The position numbers and the translations under genes are program-made. Below, piece after piece: positions 49,227 to 61,192 of a stretch of DNA of 64,000 nt; the first letter of the stretch is position 1, and every line of letters begins with the position of its first letter. The notes below the pieces were generated by a model. The model worked only from the letters and a program-made list of their open reading frames with translations, was not told where the DNA came from and ran no database searches. Source of the stretch: Cavenderia fasciculata (Eukaryota; Evosea; Eumycetozoa; Acytosteliales; Cavenderiaceae); assembly GCF_000203815.1 (NCBI RefSeq), contig NW_004457734.1, positions 193,233 to 257,232 on the forward strand, in the 5' to 3' direction.

Positions 49227-51524
49227 TAATTCTAAAAGTTGTTGTTTTTGTTTGTTAATGATTGGTTTGGAATTATTTAATATGGTAGTGATTCGATTGA
49301 CAATGTCGGAACATCTAGATGAACGATTCTTTTCAAAATAATGAAATAGAATCTTGAAACAATTGGAATTTAAAGCTTCGGTGATATTGTCCATGGTATA
49401 GTAGGTTTTGTAGTATTTGGATTCCACGTGTATAATGAGAGCATGGTTGCTGGCTTTGAAAGCACCTTTGACGACCCTAGATAAAACTGGTTCCGATTCC
49501 TTATGATTAGCCATGACTAGGTCAAGAAGATCAGTACTTCCAATCTCTCCAATCGTCTCCCATGTGTCTGGAGTGCTGATAATCTCGCCTGAACCATACC
49601 TTGATACACGTAAACATGTCTTTTTGATGGCTTCAGGGGATCCTCCAAAACAGAATTCGGTTGGAACAGAACGTGGCATAAATACTGAAAAGACTTCGGG
49701 CCTGTTTAAGAATAGTGCCAGTTTACAGAGAACTTGATCGTAATAACCTTGATCAAAGGTCATAAAATACATCCATGCCTGTAGTTGAATAAAGTTTCGT
49801 ACAATGAAATAGGCTGTTTTGGGTCGTCCACTAATTCGATCGAATTCATTGGTTGAAAATCTAATCGTTTTTTGATGGTAATAGACTGACAATAAAAAGG
49901 TAGCAATCTCTATATTACAACTATTGAATATAATGTCGAGGCTAATACTTGTCAATACAAGGATATTGGTATGTATTACATGTCTAACCAACTCGACATT
50001 ACCAACCTTGATGGCAGCATTGATAATGAGCATTAAATCATGAACTGTTTCATATTTAAAATGGTTGCTTAGAAATAGGAATATATCCAACTTGCTGGTT
50101 GTTGGTGGAATGAATTTTTCGGTTGTGTTTACAAGATTCTTTTTTTTCTTTTTTAATTCTTCAATCTTTTGTTGTTGTTGTAGTTGTTGTTGTTGTCGTT
50201 TTAATTGATACATTGGGAAATAATAATATACATTTTCGATATAGTCAGATTGACAAGCTGCATAAAACAATTGATCAATGTCTAATAGCTTGCCAAGATG
50301 AGTTCCAATATATTCAGCAACCTTTTGATGCCCAGATAATGACATGATCATTGCCAACGATGGTACGATGAGTCTAGAAAATTTGGCAAGTCTAACGGTA
50401 TGCTCACCAGTTGATTGGGTGGGAATACCATTATAAAGAGGAAACTTGTAAATCTCTAAAATCAACTCGAATGCAGTGAGAATGTTTAACAATTGCTCTC
50501 TTGATACAATTCTTTCCTTGTGTGTACCGATCCAGTCAATTGGTATTTCCTTTTCAAATCTTGATTCCATTACTTGATGTGAAGCTTTGAGTTTGTGAGA
50601 CCCAAGTTCCACCCAAGCCAAAGATAATACTTGAATTTGTTGAGAGGTGACTTGCATAATATCCTCCATTACTCCAAACGCATAAATCTCGAGTCTTGGC
50701 TCTTCATAATGTACCACCTTTAAATCTTTGACCAAACGACGAATCAAACCAACGTCACCAATCTTGAGCAGTCTATCAAAAATGTCGGGATAATCATGAG
50801 ATCCTTGAACATTATACTTTCTAACCAATTTATCCTCTGATAATAGTGTGATGAGATATTCTACCGCTTCTGCTGTATTGCCTGACAACAACATATTGTA
50901 CAGACACATGTCAAAATTTTGACGTTCAACAGTAGTAGCATACTTTAAAACGAATTGGATTGAATAGATGTTACCACCATAACAAGTAGCATAGAGCATC
51001 TTTGAAAAATTAAACTTTGTAATGATACTATGTGCAACAGTCACCATTCTGTGGTCACCAGACCGACCAGCACCCTCTAACATACCAAGATGTGCACCAT
51101 AATGATCCTTTATCGATCCAAAGTATTGTTTCACCAAACGTTCAATCTCTTCATCTATAAAGATATACAAGGTTTCTCTGGTGACAAGATCCATCCAATT
51201 GCCGTCAAAAGTCAGTTCGTGACCAGCTCTGATCTTGTCTCGCAAGAGATAGTGAAACCCATTCTTTAGTAACCACATCACACTATTTGCTTGATTGAAT
51301 GTCTTGCACATCAAATTGGGATGACGTAACATTTCTTTATAGTATCTATCAACATTTGAATTGTGCACTCTATCGTACTCGGGTACGATCTGTAGTCTTG
51401 TCTTGATCAACTCTCTTGTGCTGATTCGATTGATCAACTTTATCCATCTCCTAATGTTTCGAAGTAAATAGGTGCTATGTAATACTGATTTAATAGCTAT
51501 TTCCTTTCTTTCTTTATAATCCAT
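49215..51524 (-). CDS. Helical-repeat (ankyrin-like) protein of unknown function
   Basis: A single exon encodes 769 aa, with ATG at 51524-51522. The N-terminal header (LRNIRRWIKLINRISTRELI) is basic. The rest is a chain of helix pairs of about 30-35 residues with ankyrin-like cores, such as GNIYSIQFVLKYA, GNTAEAVEYLITLL, GNVELVRHVIHT and CNIEIATFLLSVY. A Gln/Lys-rich loop (QQQQQLQQQQ, then KKKKK) interrupts it near residue 455. No signal peptide, membrane helix or enzyme motif is seen. It is one of the divergent ankyrin-type families of dictyostelids, and the function is unknown. A broken copy lies tail to tail at 48425-49102. Confidence 0.75.
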
Positions 51525-51938
51525 TTAAAATCTAAATTTAAAACAACTTTTTCTTTTATAGAGATAGATATATATTGTTAATATATTAACATGTTATGTA
51601 TGATATCATCATCGATGTATCCCTGAATTACCCCATGGTGCACTGAAACTGTGAAAAGTTTGAGATAATTTATTTTTAATTTAGAATTTGTTTAGTTAAT
51701 CATATAAAAAGGATAGGATGTCTGAGATCTTTGAATTTATTCGGAATGAAATCTGCAGCTGAATGGGTTACAATGTGATCATCCTACTAAACTAAATAAA
51801 TGATCTAAACAAAACAGACTTTTGCGATAAAAGTTAAATAAATGATCTAGTTGCCTAACAACTAGTGAATCAACTAGAAAATGGAGTATGTGTCTTTCAA
51901 ATACTGATACCGTTGTTTAGTTTAATAAATAGATTCGA

Positions 51939-51988
<50 letters not shown>

Positions 51989-52106
51989 TTGTTTTAAAAT
52001 TTCTAGGTTGGTTGTATAGTACAAAAAAAAAAACTATGGTTTATGAACTTTTCTTCTTCTTGTGAAAGTAGGTAGGGTAGGTAATAAATAAATAACTAAA
52101 TTAAAT
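51525..52106. other. Intergenic region with (TTA)n array
   Basis: No gene is supported. It contains a TTA array at about 51941-51985 and two copies of TAAATAAATGATCTA (near 51792 and 51836). It holds the promoter of the helical-repeat gene (-) at its left end and the 3' flank of the ComC-like gene (-) at its right end. Confidence 0.45.
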
Positions 52107-55100
52107 TTAGAGATTTGAATTTAATTCTCTTAGACGTTTGTCAAGGGCAGACTTGGTCTTATTGATCTTGAGTTGTTGTTTGACTAAAAAGTAACCGGCA
52201 ACACCCAATAGAGCAGCTCCAATAACTGCACCGATTACAGAGACTGCGATCTTCCATTTGGCAAACGAGGTGTCATCACATCCACCAGTCTTGGGACTAC
52301 GAGATGACGATGCTTTTAGAACGGCAAAATCATATTGGAAAAAGACATTACGGATTTTAGTTTCACCTGCTGGTGGCTTGACATAGACAATCAATAATTG
52401 ACTACTACCATCTTGTTTGAGTAGAGATGTCTCTACATTACCAGAACCACCATTATTGACATGTGCAATACCTGGGTGACGAGTGAACCATTCGACATCG
52501 TATACTGTCAACAGTGACCATCTGAGATCACCGATGACTCCAGTAGACTCATTCAACCCGACTGGACTGGCCAATGTGATGGGTGCCGTTGTGCACTCAT
52601 CGGGGGTCATATCGATCGCGAACTTAAATTGGACACTATCATCAGACCCACCCTCCAAAGTATAGTTGATGGCATAGGTATAACTATTCGAAGGGAATGT
52701 CAAGTACGATCCACCAAACAGAGCACTACCTCCATCTTGATTGGGGATGATTGAAACGGTCACAATCTTTGCTCCACTAGTCCACTCGTATTGATGAGTC
52801 GATGAATTAGCCAACAAAGTGTATCTCCAAGATGGAATGATAATCTCTGCTCCATTTTCAACCACCGATATCAATTTAGCTGTCAATACTGTCTTTTCAT
52901 TAAATGATGGTGTTATTTCTAATATTGGTTCCAATGTTGAAAATACTGCATTATTATCATATGATTCTAAATAGAAATAGAAATAGAAATAAATAAAAAG
53001 AAATTAATAAACAAATAAATAATAATTATTTTTCTATTCTATTTTTTACCTTGTTCACAAGAAGGACCAAATAAAGTATTATTATTATTTGTAATTGAAT
53101 TACAAACACAAAAACCAATTGCAACATCACAAATACCATTATTATTACAATACTTTGGGCAAACGGTTTCATCGAGGAATTCAAACAATTTGTTTGGTGC
53201 AGATGTTTGTCCATTTACAGTGACCTTGATATTCTTTCTTCCAGTGGTGTATGGTGAAGCTGGGAAATCACATACAAAGTAACTGTGGTTGGAATAGGTG
53301 ACTGGGCATGGGATGGGAGGAGTGTCTTCAATGACCACTGAAATGAGCGAGACATCATTCCAAAAGTCAGACCCTGTAATGGTGAGTTGAGTAGCTTCAT
53401 TTGGTTTGGTGGCAAATGAAGAAACGACATTTGGTGGTAGGTATCTGAAATAGGCATCATTACTAGCATTGTTGTACAACCCACTCACTTGAATTGAGAT
53501 GGGTACGTTGGATGTGATACCAGCAGCGTATTCACAACTAACGGCACGGTACGATGCCAATACTTGATAGTTTGTACAAGGTCTACCATAAATACTAATT
53601 CCAGTATCTTTCTTTCTAACTGCATTAGCCATTAAATCATATCCATATAATGTAATTCTACCTCCCAATGTTGGACATGGAGTTGATTGTAAAATTGATG
53701 GTCCTTTAAAAAATAAATAAAAATAAATAAAAATAAAAATATTAATTAATCAATCAAATTAAAAATGATTTATCTATCCTTTCCTCCACTTTTCAATTAC
53801 TTACTTTGATAAGTGAAATTTGAATTAATGATTGTATATTGTAAATTGACCAAAACATAGACTTGTAGTTTACCAAAACCAAGTGTCAAGGGATTAGTAC
53901 ATTCAAGACGATAGTTGGGGATAGTAAATCCACAACTGGTTTGAATAGCGTCACCCATGGTATTGGTCAAAGCAAGGAATAGGTATGGTGCCTTTGGACC
54001 CAAATCATTACCATTGATAACAATACTACTATTGGTTGAAAATGGTTCAATCTGTGAAATAGTGGGATTACAATCACGTTGGAAAATAGATCCATTGTAA
54101 TTGCTAAATACCAATCCTGAGATAAAATAGTTGGTTGAAAAGAGTCCGTGGAATGCACATAACAATACTCTTGGCAATTCACCTGTAATCGAAGTCTGAG
54201 AAACATCAACAATTTCCATTAACAAATTATCAAGAATATTGGCAGGAATTGAACCAGACAATCCATTGCAACCACTAAATCTAATTACTGTCAATTGACT
54301 AGTATTTAAGTAATTTGGTAATGTAAATGTTAATAATGCATTATAATTTAAATTCCTAAAAAAAAAAAATAATAAAAAAAAAAAAGATTAATTGCAAAAG
54401 AAAGATTGATAGATAACTACTATTATTCTCCGTTAAATATATACATACAATACAGATAAATAAGGGATTTTAAAATATTGTTCATCAAGTGGACCTGTCA
54501 ATTGTAATCCTTGGAGTTCCAACGTAACTAAGTTATCCCATCCAGTCAACTCTTTATAAAGTGGCATTGTTCTATTTGCTACTGATGCAAATACATTAAT
54601 TAATCGTCTAAAAATTTTTTTTAAATTATTTGTAAATTAATTAATTAAAATATTTATATATTTATATATGTATTATACATACAATGAAGTTAATACTGGT
54701 GGTAGAGTATAGAAACTCTTAAAATCAACATTATATCCAGCGGATTGGATTTGTCTAGACAAAAAAAATAAAATAAAAAACATTATTATTAAATGTTGCA
54801 ATAATATTAATCATAATAATCATAATAATAAATACATACAATGATTGTAATTTTGTACATTGAGCAATACTAATATTAAAAGCTGGACCTTGAAGTATGA
54901 AATTAAATGTATTTAATTCACTAATATTATTATTTAAAAAAAAAAAAAAAACCAAAGGTTAATATTTAATATTTAAATAAAGTTGTAATATATTATATTC
55001 TTGACATACTAAACCAATAATTCAGGAGTAAACAAATTTGTATGAATGGCAGCCGTTGAGAATTGTCTCAATGATTGTTGTGATGGTGAACTAATATGAA

Positions 55101-55880
55101 CAAAGGTTACAGAAGGTGGTAATATTGGAAGTGTTCCCCACATACCATCAATATAACTATAGATCAATCAAAAACTAGTTTGTTAGTCTTTTAAATAAAT
55201 AATAATATAATAATAATTATTATTATTTACTTACACTTTTTCTAAACTAGTCATTCCAGTCCAATTAGATCTTGTAACATCTACAAACATACCTTGAGTG
55301 TTATCTTGTACAGGAGTAAGATAGATTAACTCAAAGGTAGTGATATTCTTGTGTGTTAACAGTGTTGCTGGGAAGAGAACAGGTGTCGATGTGTAAAAGG
55401 TAAGACTCTTTAAATATGGAACAACTGAGAAATCAATCATATCAATATTCAAATTTAATAATTGTGTTTCAATGGTTCTAAATAAATATAAAGATGGATA
55501 GATAAGAATTGATTAGTTTATGTATAAATAAATCATAAAGATGATGAGTCTACTTACAAACCAGTAATTTGGGTATTCTCAGGATTACACATAACCAAAC
55601 TTCTTACTTGTAGACCTGTACTTCCACAACCTGGAGTACTACCAATTGGCATCCAATAAGTTAAAGCATAGTTGTTGAGTTGTTTGAGAAGTGTAACTAT
55701 TTAAAAAAGATAGATGATGAGTATTATATTCTTCTTGTCAAACAACCAAATAAACATTAACATACCTTGTTCAGATGGTAATTGAGCTTGAACGAAACCA
55801 TTGTTGTTATTATCATTAATTAGAACAATCAACAACAACAACAACAAGATTGTTGTTATATATCTAAAAGTGAACTTCAT
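52107..55880 (-). CDS. Second ComC-like surface protein (LRR, TIG, EGF, transmembrane)
   Basis: The start ATG at 55880 opens a signal peptide (MKFTFRYITTILLLLLLIVL) with an adjacent Asn run. The next exon has an LRR-cap pattern (LNNYALTYWMPIG, then CGSTGLQVRSLVMCN). Several short exons between about 55640 and 54400 encode leucine-rich repeats split by introns, followed by GSIPANILDN and ITGELPRVL segments. A TIG-like domain follows (about 54060-53820), then a second one (SFATKPNEATQLTITGSDFW), then one EGF module (CPKYCNNNGICDVAIGFCVC). The last exon (52967 downward) is the ComC-type extracellular beta domain with a transmembrane helix (IAVSVIGAVIGAALLGVAGY) and a cytoplasmic tail of about 30 aa. 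The architecture is the same as the gene at 24180-28099. A role in development or cell contact is inferred by family. Joins of the small exons are approximate. Confidence 0.8.
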
Positions 55881-56515
55881 CAAGAAATGGTGATACTGAT
55901 CTTTAGAAGACGAAACCTGGTGGGGGTTGTTTTTTTTTTTTTTTTTTTACCGCCTGGTGAGTGTCTAAGATATGTGTTTATCACAAGATAAGATTGATAG
56001 ATATTAATATTAAAAGTGTAAAGTCTTTATGTTTATAAATAGATAATTAATTGATAGGGAAGTAAAAGATAAAAATAAATAAGTGATGATGAGATGTTGT
56101 TGTTTCTAAAAACAAGAGAGAGCGTCTTTTCTAATCTTACAACGAGTGTTGTTTTGGAAATATCTGAATTGTGATATTAGTCTGTGATCTTTCAACAGAA
56201 TGGAATCCATGCCGCGGAATTTTAAATATATATTTTTATTCAATTTAATGTTTTTTCAAGAAGGGGAACATCCTGCAAAGATGAGAAGAATGGGGGTGCG
56301 ATCATGAGATCACCTTGGCTAAAGGTGGAAGGATACCCGGCATTTTGCATTGAAATTTCGAAGGACTACTGATCACTCTATCGAGTTGGTGTAAGGATGG
56401 AACCTTATATATTTTTCACAAGAGAAGAATAAAAGTTTTAAAAAAAAAAGAAAGATGATGATGTCAGTTTATGTTTGTGTTGTCTATAGATCATTCCACA
56501 ACTTATTCGATGTAT
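55881..56515. promoter_or_regulatory. Upstream region of the ComC-like gene
   Basis: This 0.6-kb stretch has an oligo-T tract (55930-55949) flanked by CACCAGG/CCTGG-like words (CCTGGTGGGGG and CGCCTGGTG). The remainder is mixed sequence up to the acyl-CoA oxidase 3' end. No gene is seen. Confidence 0.4.
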
Positions 56516-58962
56516 TCAGAGAGGTGAGCGAAGGGCTACTTCCCTTCCCATCGAAGGACTGCATAGGTCAGCCCAAAAAAACAAGAAAAAAAGTAAAACC
56601 TTTTTTTTTTTTTTGAACCTGGGAACAACAAATATATTTTTTTGTCTACATACTTTTTAGGAATTTTAAATGCAGATGCAATGTCTAAAGAATAGGGAGT
56701 GAGTTCAGAGCATACATGAGTAATTTCTTTTTCCATATCAAACCATATACCAGTGCCATTTTCTTTGGCTGCCAGGATACCATTGCTTACAAATACACCT
56801 AGATCCCTTTGAATCAAATCAAAGGCATCGAGAGCACACATCTTTTTGAGTACTGCCACTGTATTGACATCAGTGTCTTTGGCCAATGACTGTATCTTTT
56901 CTAAAAAGAATTTGTGAACGAATCGATCCACATTGGCTCTTGCCAATTTCAATGTCAATGACAGATTTTCATTCCATAATCTATACCATTCAACTGAATT
57001 AATTTTAATAATAATATTATTATTCTTTGTTGAATACATTATATTATATAACTAAATTAAAATATAAATATATAAGTAAATTAATTTAATAATTATTATA
57101 CTTTTTTGTTACCTTTTCAATTAATAAATATTCTCTTTTTTGAAATGCCAATTGTTGATATGTGAATTGTTTAAGGTGACTAAAGGAGATTGGTTTTTTG
57201 TTGGTGTGATAATCATATTGTTTGATATTATTGATATATGATAATTCACCTGTGAATTGTTGAGTGTTGTTTGATTTAATATCTTGAAGTTGTTTGTGGT
57301 AGGTTGCAAGGAGGAATTTACTGGTTTGTTGACAGAGGATGGTGTTGTCACCTTCTCCTGTGAGTCCGACCTCAAGGTGGTTTCTGAGGACGGGGACACG
57401 CGCTGACAGACGGAACCCCTGACCTCCCATACACTCTCTAGCCAACTGGGTGGCGCTGAAACAGTCCCATGCGCCAATCGCCTTGAGACCCGATGAATAG
57501 CTGTGCTTGAGCTCCATCGCATCGGTCAATATAACTCGTTTATGTGCAAAGTCGAGTGCAAAGCATCTTGCCAAGTTGGGAAGCAGACGACGTTGTTGAG
57601 TGGTGTGGTGGATGATGGGTTGCTCGGGTTTGCCAGGCTCACCAAACTGCTTGCGATTGTGTGAGTAGCTCAACCCGATAGAGACGGCTGTTTTGGCAGC
57701 TGCAAGACACAATACTGATATACAGAGACGACCGATATAAAATACAGACATCATAGCTCCAAAATGACGGTTTGGTGCAATCGTCGATTCATACTCTCCC
57801 CCGATTCAGTGACACGACTGAATCTATCCAACATGTTGTCCAATGGAATACGTACTTGTTTAAACAACAGTCCTCCATTATCAATACCGTTGAATGATGA
57901 TTTCAATCCAATATCTCTAATCTCGACACCGGGCATTGGCAGGCCGTATGGGTGTCCCGACAATGGAGGGGTTCGAATAGGTACCACAAATGCATGTACA
58001 CCATGATCACGACCCTTTAATATCAATCTAGCAAACACTGTACAAAACTGACCATGTGTAGCTATATTTCCAGGCCAATATTTTTGTGATGTCCAAGTAG
58101 GTGAATTTACAATAAACTCTTTTGTTTCTTGATCATATGTTGCTGTTGTCTCCAACCCATTTACATTACTTCCATGACTAAACAATAAATTAATTATAAA
58201 TAAGTAAATTAAATTAAATATTATTATTATTATTATTATTTACTTACCCTAACTCAGTTAAACCAAATACACCAAGTTTAGTACAATCTTGAATACCAGA
58301 TAAATACTTTGAATGATGTTTCTCTGTTCCAAGGAATAGTATAGTTCCACCCCATAGATTGTACTGGACGGCAAACTTGAGACTGACACTTAGATCAGCA
58401 TAAGAAATGGTTTCAAACCATGCCAAGAATTTATCAGGTCTATTCTTCATATCTTCCAATGTAACAATCTCTTGATCTGCAATCAATTTTGATGCAATTA
58501 ATGTTCTAAAAACAAAGAGTTGGTAAAGTTAAATTAACAATTTATACAAATACTATTATTACTATTATGATTATTTTTACCTTTCTCTATGTTTATAGTT
58601 TGTGTAGCCAGGTTCAGTTAAGAATGGTTCATCAAATTCTTCATTGTTTTGGAATAATCTAAAAAGATGATCTCTGTCTTGTTTAAAGTCACCGTCCAAT
58701 AGAGATGTTAAATACTCTACATTGGGACTACCTCCCAAAGGTGTAGAAGTAATATCATCATAGATATTACAACAATGACCTTCATTATGTTGATGATGAA
58801 CACCTGTTATTTCATTCTTTAAATGTTGAATTGTCTGAATATATAATCAATTGAATAGAGAGAAAGAGAGAGAGATAAAGATAATGATTTTAGTTGGTTT
58901 GAAAAAAGCTTGTGTTTCAACACAACACATACAACTGCAATTCTTTTTAAAGGTGTATCCAT
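56516..58962 (-). CDS. Peroxisomal acyl-CoA oxidase, with an apparent frameshift
   Basis: Exons: 58962-58933, 58834-58581, 58505-58248, 58177-57113, a further exon from about 57024 (or 56993), and possibly a last one to a stop at 56516-56518. Family features are GVFGLTELG near the flavin site and SPTWTSQKYWPGNIATHGQF. They continue with GVEIRDIGLKSSFNGIDNGG, the ARECMGGQGFRLSARVPVLR block and GLTGEGDNTIL, whose Glu is the catalytic base in this family. The enzyme would do the first, H2O2-forming step of peroxisomal fatty-acid beta-oxidation using FAD. At a run of five C on the plus strand (57798-57802) the frame breaks. The homologous sequence (YESTIAPNRHFGAM) continues one base out of register, with no intron to explain it. 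An assembly indel and a recent mutation are both possible. A clear C-terminal PTS1 is not seen, and the last intron is uncertain. Confidence 0.8.
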
Positions 58963-59740
58963 TTTTTATAATATAATATTATTATTATTATTTTATTTGT
59001 ATGTGATCAAAAAAGAGATAATAAATAATGTATAATGAATGAATGATTGTTTAAAGTGAGTGCGTCGTGTTGCTAACTTTAAAACAACCACAAGAGCTGA
59101 GCTTACGCTTTTAAATAAAGAAAAATATCTTTTTTAAAATTTTATTCTCGAAAATCTTAATACAAAGGAACTTCATTTCATTCATTCATCATTCGTTTAT
59201 TCATCAATCGTTTTCAAATATCTTTCTTTTCTTGTGAAACAACTAAATCCCTTTGGGAACGGACAATATTATTATTGCTAGTCCATTTGATATGATCAAT
59301 CCCTAATGCTGATGAATAACCAGGTCACTGTGTGTCTGCTCGATTCTTTTATATTATCTTTAAAGATAATATGTACACGAGTTATTTCTTATAACAATTA
59401 GCTTAATAAAGATACATATACATATAATAATAATAGTATTTAATTAAAATATTTGTATGCTGATAAAAATAATAACATAATGGATGAACCTCAAAAACTT
59501 TCGCAAAGACAAAAGAATTCTTTGTGTGAAAAAAAAAAAAAATCAATTTTATTATTGTTATTATTATTATTATACCCAAATTTGTATCTTGTAGTTTTAT
59601 ATTTATAGTTTATCTCACACATCAGTATCAAAAGAGGATAGATATATTTTGATTGACATAGTAGTTAGTTAGTTCGTTAGTAGTTAGTTGTTGTTGTTAC
59701 AGAGACTACTGGTTCGAAAGATATCTACCTACCTACAACC
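58963..59740. promoter_or_regulatory. Divergent intergenic region with a perfect palindrome
   Basis: This lies between the divergent acyl-CoA oxidase (-) and EEP (+) genes. It contains the 22-bp perfect palindrome at 59351-59372, an oligo-A tract at 59529-59540 and a TTA repeat near 59560. No gene is seen. Confidence 0.4.
59351..59372. repeat. 22-bp perfect palindrome
   Basis: The 22 bases at 59351-59372 equal their own reverse complement, centred on CTTTAAAG. It could be a dimeric transcription-factor site or, in RNA, a short hairpin; chance is also possible in A/T-rich DNA. Confidence 0.6.
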
Positions 59741-61155
59741 ATGTCACTCAACAATGATTGGAAGAAAGAGTTGTACAAAGCATCGAGAACAACCATCATC
59801 AACATATCAAACGACACTGATTATATATTACAAAGAGTCTATGTTAAATTACAACAAGGTTTATTGCGAATATTTCCTCCTGGTATGATAGATCGTTTGA
59901 TATGTAATGTAAAAGATAGATCTAACTAATATACTCATATATCTATATCTATCTTTTATTTTATTTTCTCATTCTAAAGAAATCATTGCACCAAATAGTA
60001 AAATAGAATTTGCATCAGAGAGTAATGCATTTGTAACAGGTACAAAGGGTAGTGTCATCTATTTGTTGTTACCTCCTTCGATAGCTCCTTTGCACTCGAG
60101 TAGTATACAATCATTGTCTAATCTAATTGGAATGAAGTTGTGGGAACCATTCTTGTACGTCACTGTCGAATGGTCAAACCCGTACTGGACGACACACAGC
60201 TGCTCGATATCAGCGTCACCACAAAACATCATCGAAACCAAATACTATCTATCACACGAAGAGATCAATCGTCAAATACACTCTGAAGTAAAGACAACTA
60301 TCAAAAGTAACAATATCAACTTTAAATTAAACCAAAAACAAATTGTATTATTGAATCATCCTCAACCTTCTTCTTCTTCTTCCTCTTCATCCTCCTCATC
60401 CTCTTCATCTTCATCAACGTCACAAATAACTCCTGGAGGTCCCAATTCATCATCTCCTTCTCCTTCTGCTGCACCCAACACACCAACATCACCTAAAACT
60501 ATAAATACTAAACGTGAGAATCAAACGTCAAATAATACAACAACACCTTCTTCAAATAATAATAATAATAATGGTTCTATTAGACATTCAACATCATCAT
60601 TAACATCAAATTCTTCTACAACTTCAACTACAACACCAACATCACCATCATCATTGGTATCACTCAGTAGTACATTGTCATTCTTTTCATCGTTGTCAAA
60701 TTCACCGATACGAGGAGAATCGATATCGGGTGGAAAGGATTCGTTCCCATTCCCATGGAACAATTCAGATAGTGGTGCTTCAAAGGATAGTTGGAAACAT
60801 GCTGTAAGACGTGGAACTAGAGGTCAGTTTGTGACAGTTATCAACCGTACGACGAGACTTTGGATACGTAGAGATTACTCATTGGAGCATGGTAATTGGT
60901 ACGAGCTGCCACCCGAGGGTATTCCTCCAGGAGCAACCATTGAATTTGGTACCGCTGCAAGTGGTATTTGTACAGGCACAAATGGAAGTGTAAATTATTA
61001 TTCAAATGGACTCAAAGGTGACATCAAACTGACATTTAATAACCCATTCATTGGCGAAAACACATTCTCTTCGCATTGTCCTCCTCAATATACCATTGAA
61101 AAACATGCGATCCCTGGAACCACATCAACCGTCGTTTTTGTCATTACTGATCAAA

Positions 61156-61192
<37 letters not shown>

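Noticed and set aside
49513-49737. Plus-strand ORF opposite the helical-repeat gene
   Set aside because: It is antisense shadow coding within a long, well-supported minus-strand gene.
51865-52065. Plus-strand ORF rich in Ile
   Set aside because: It is produced by the TTA microsatellite.
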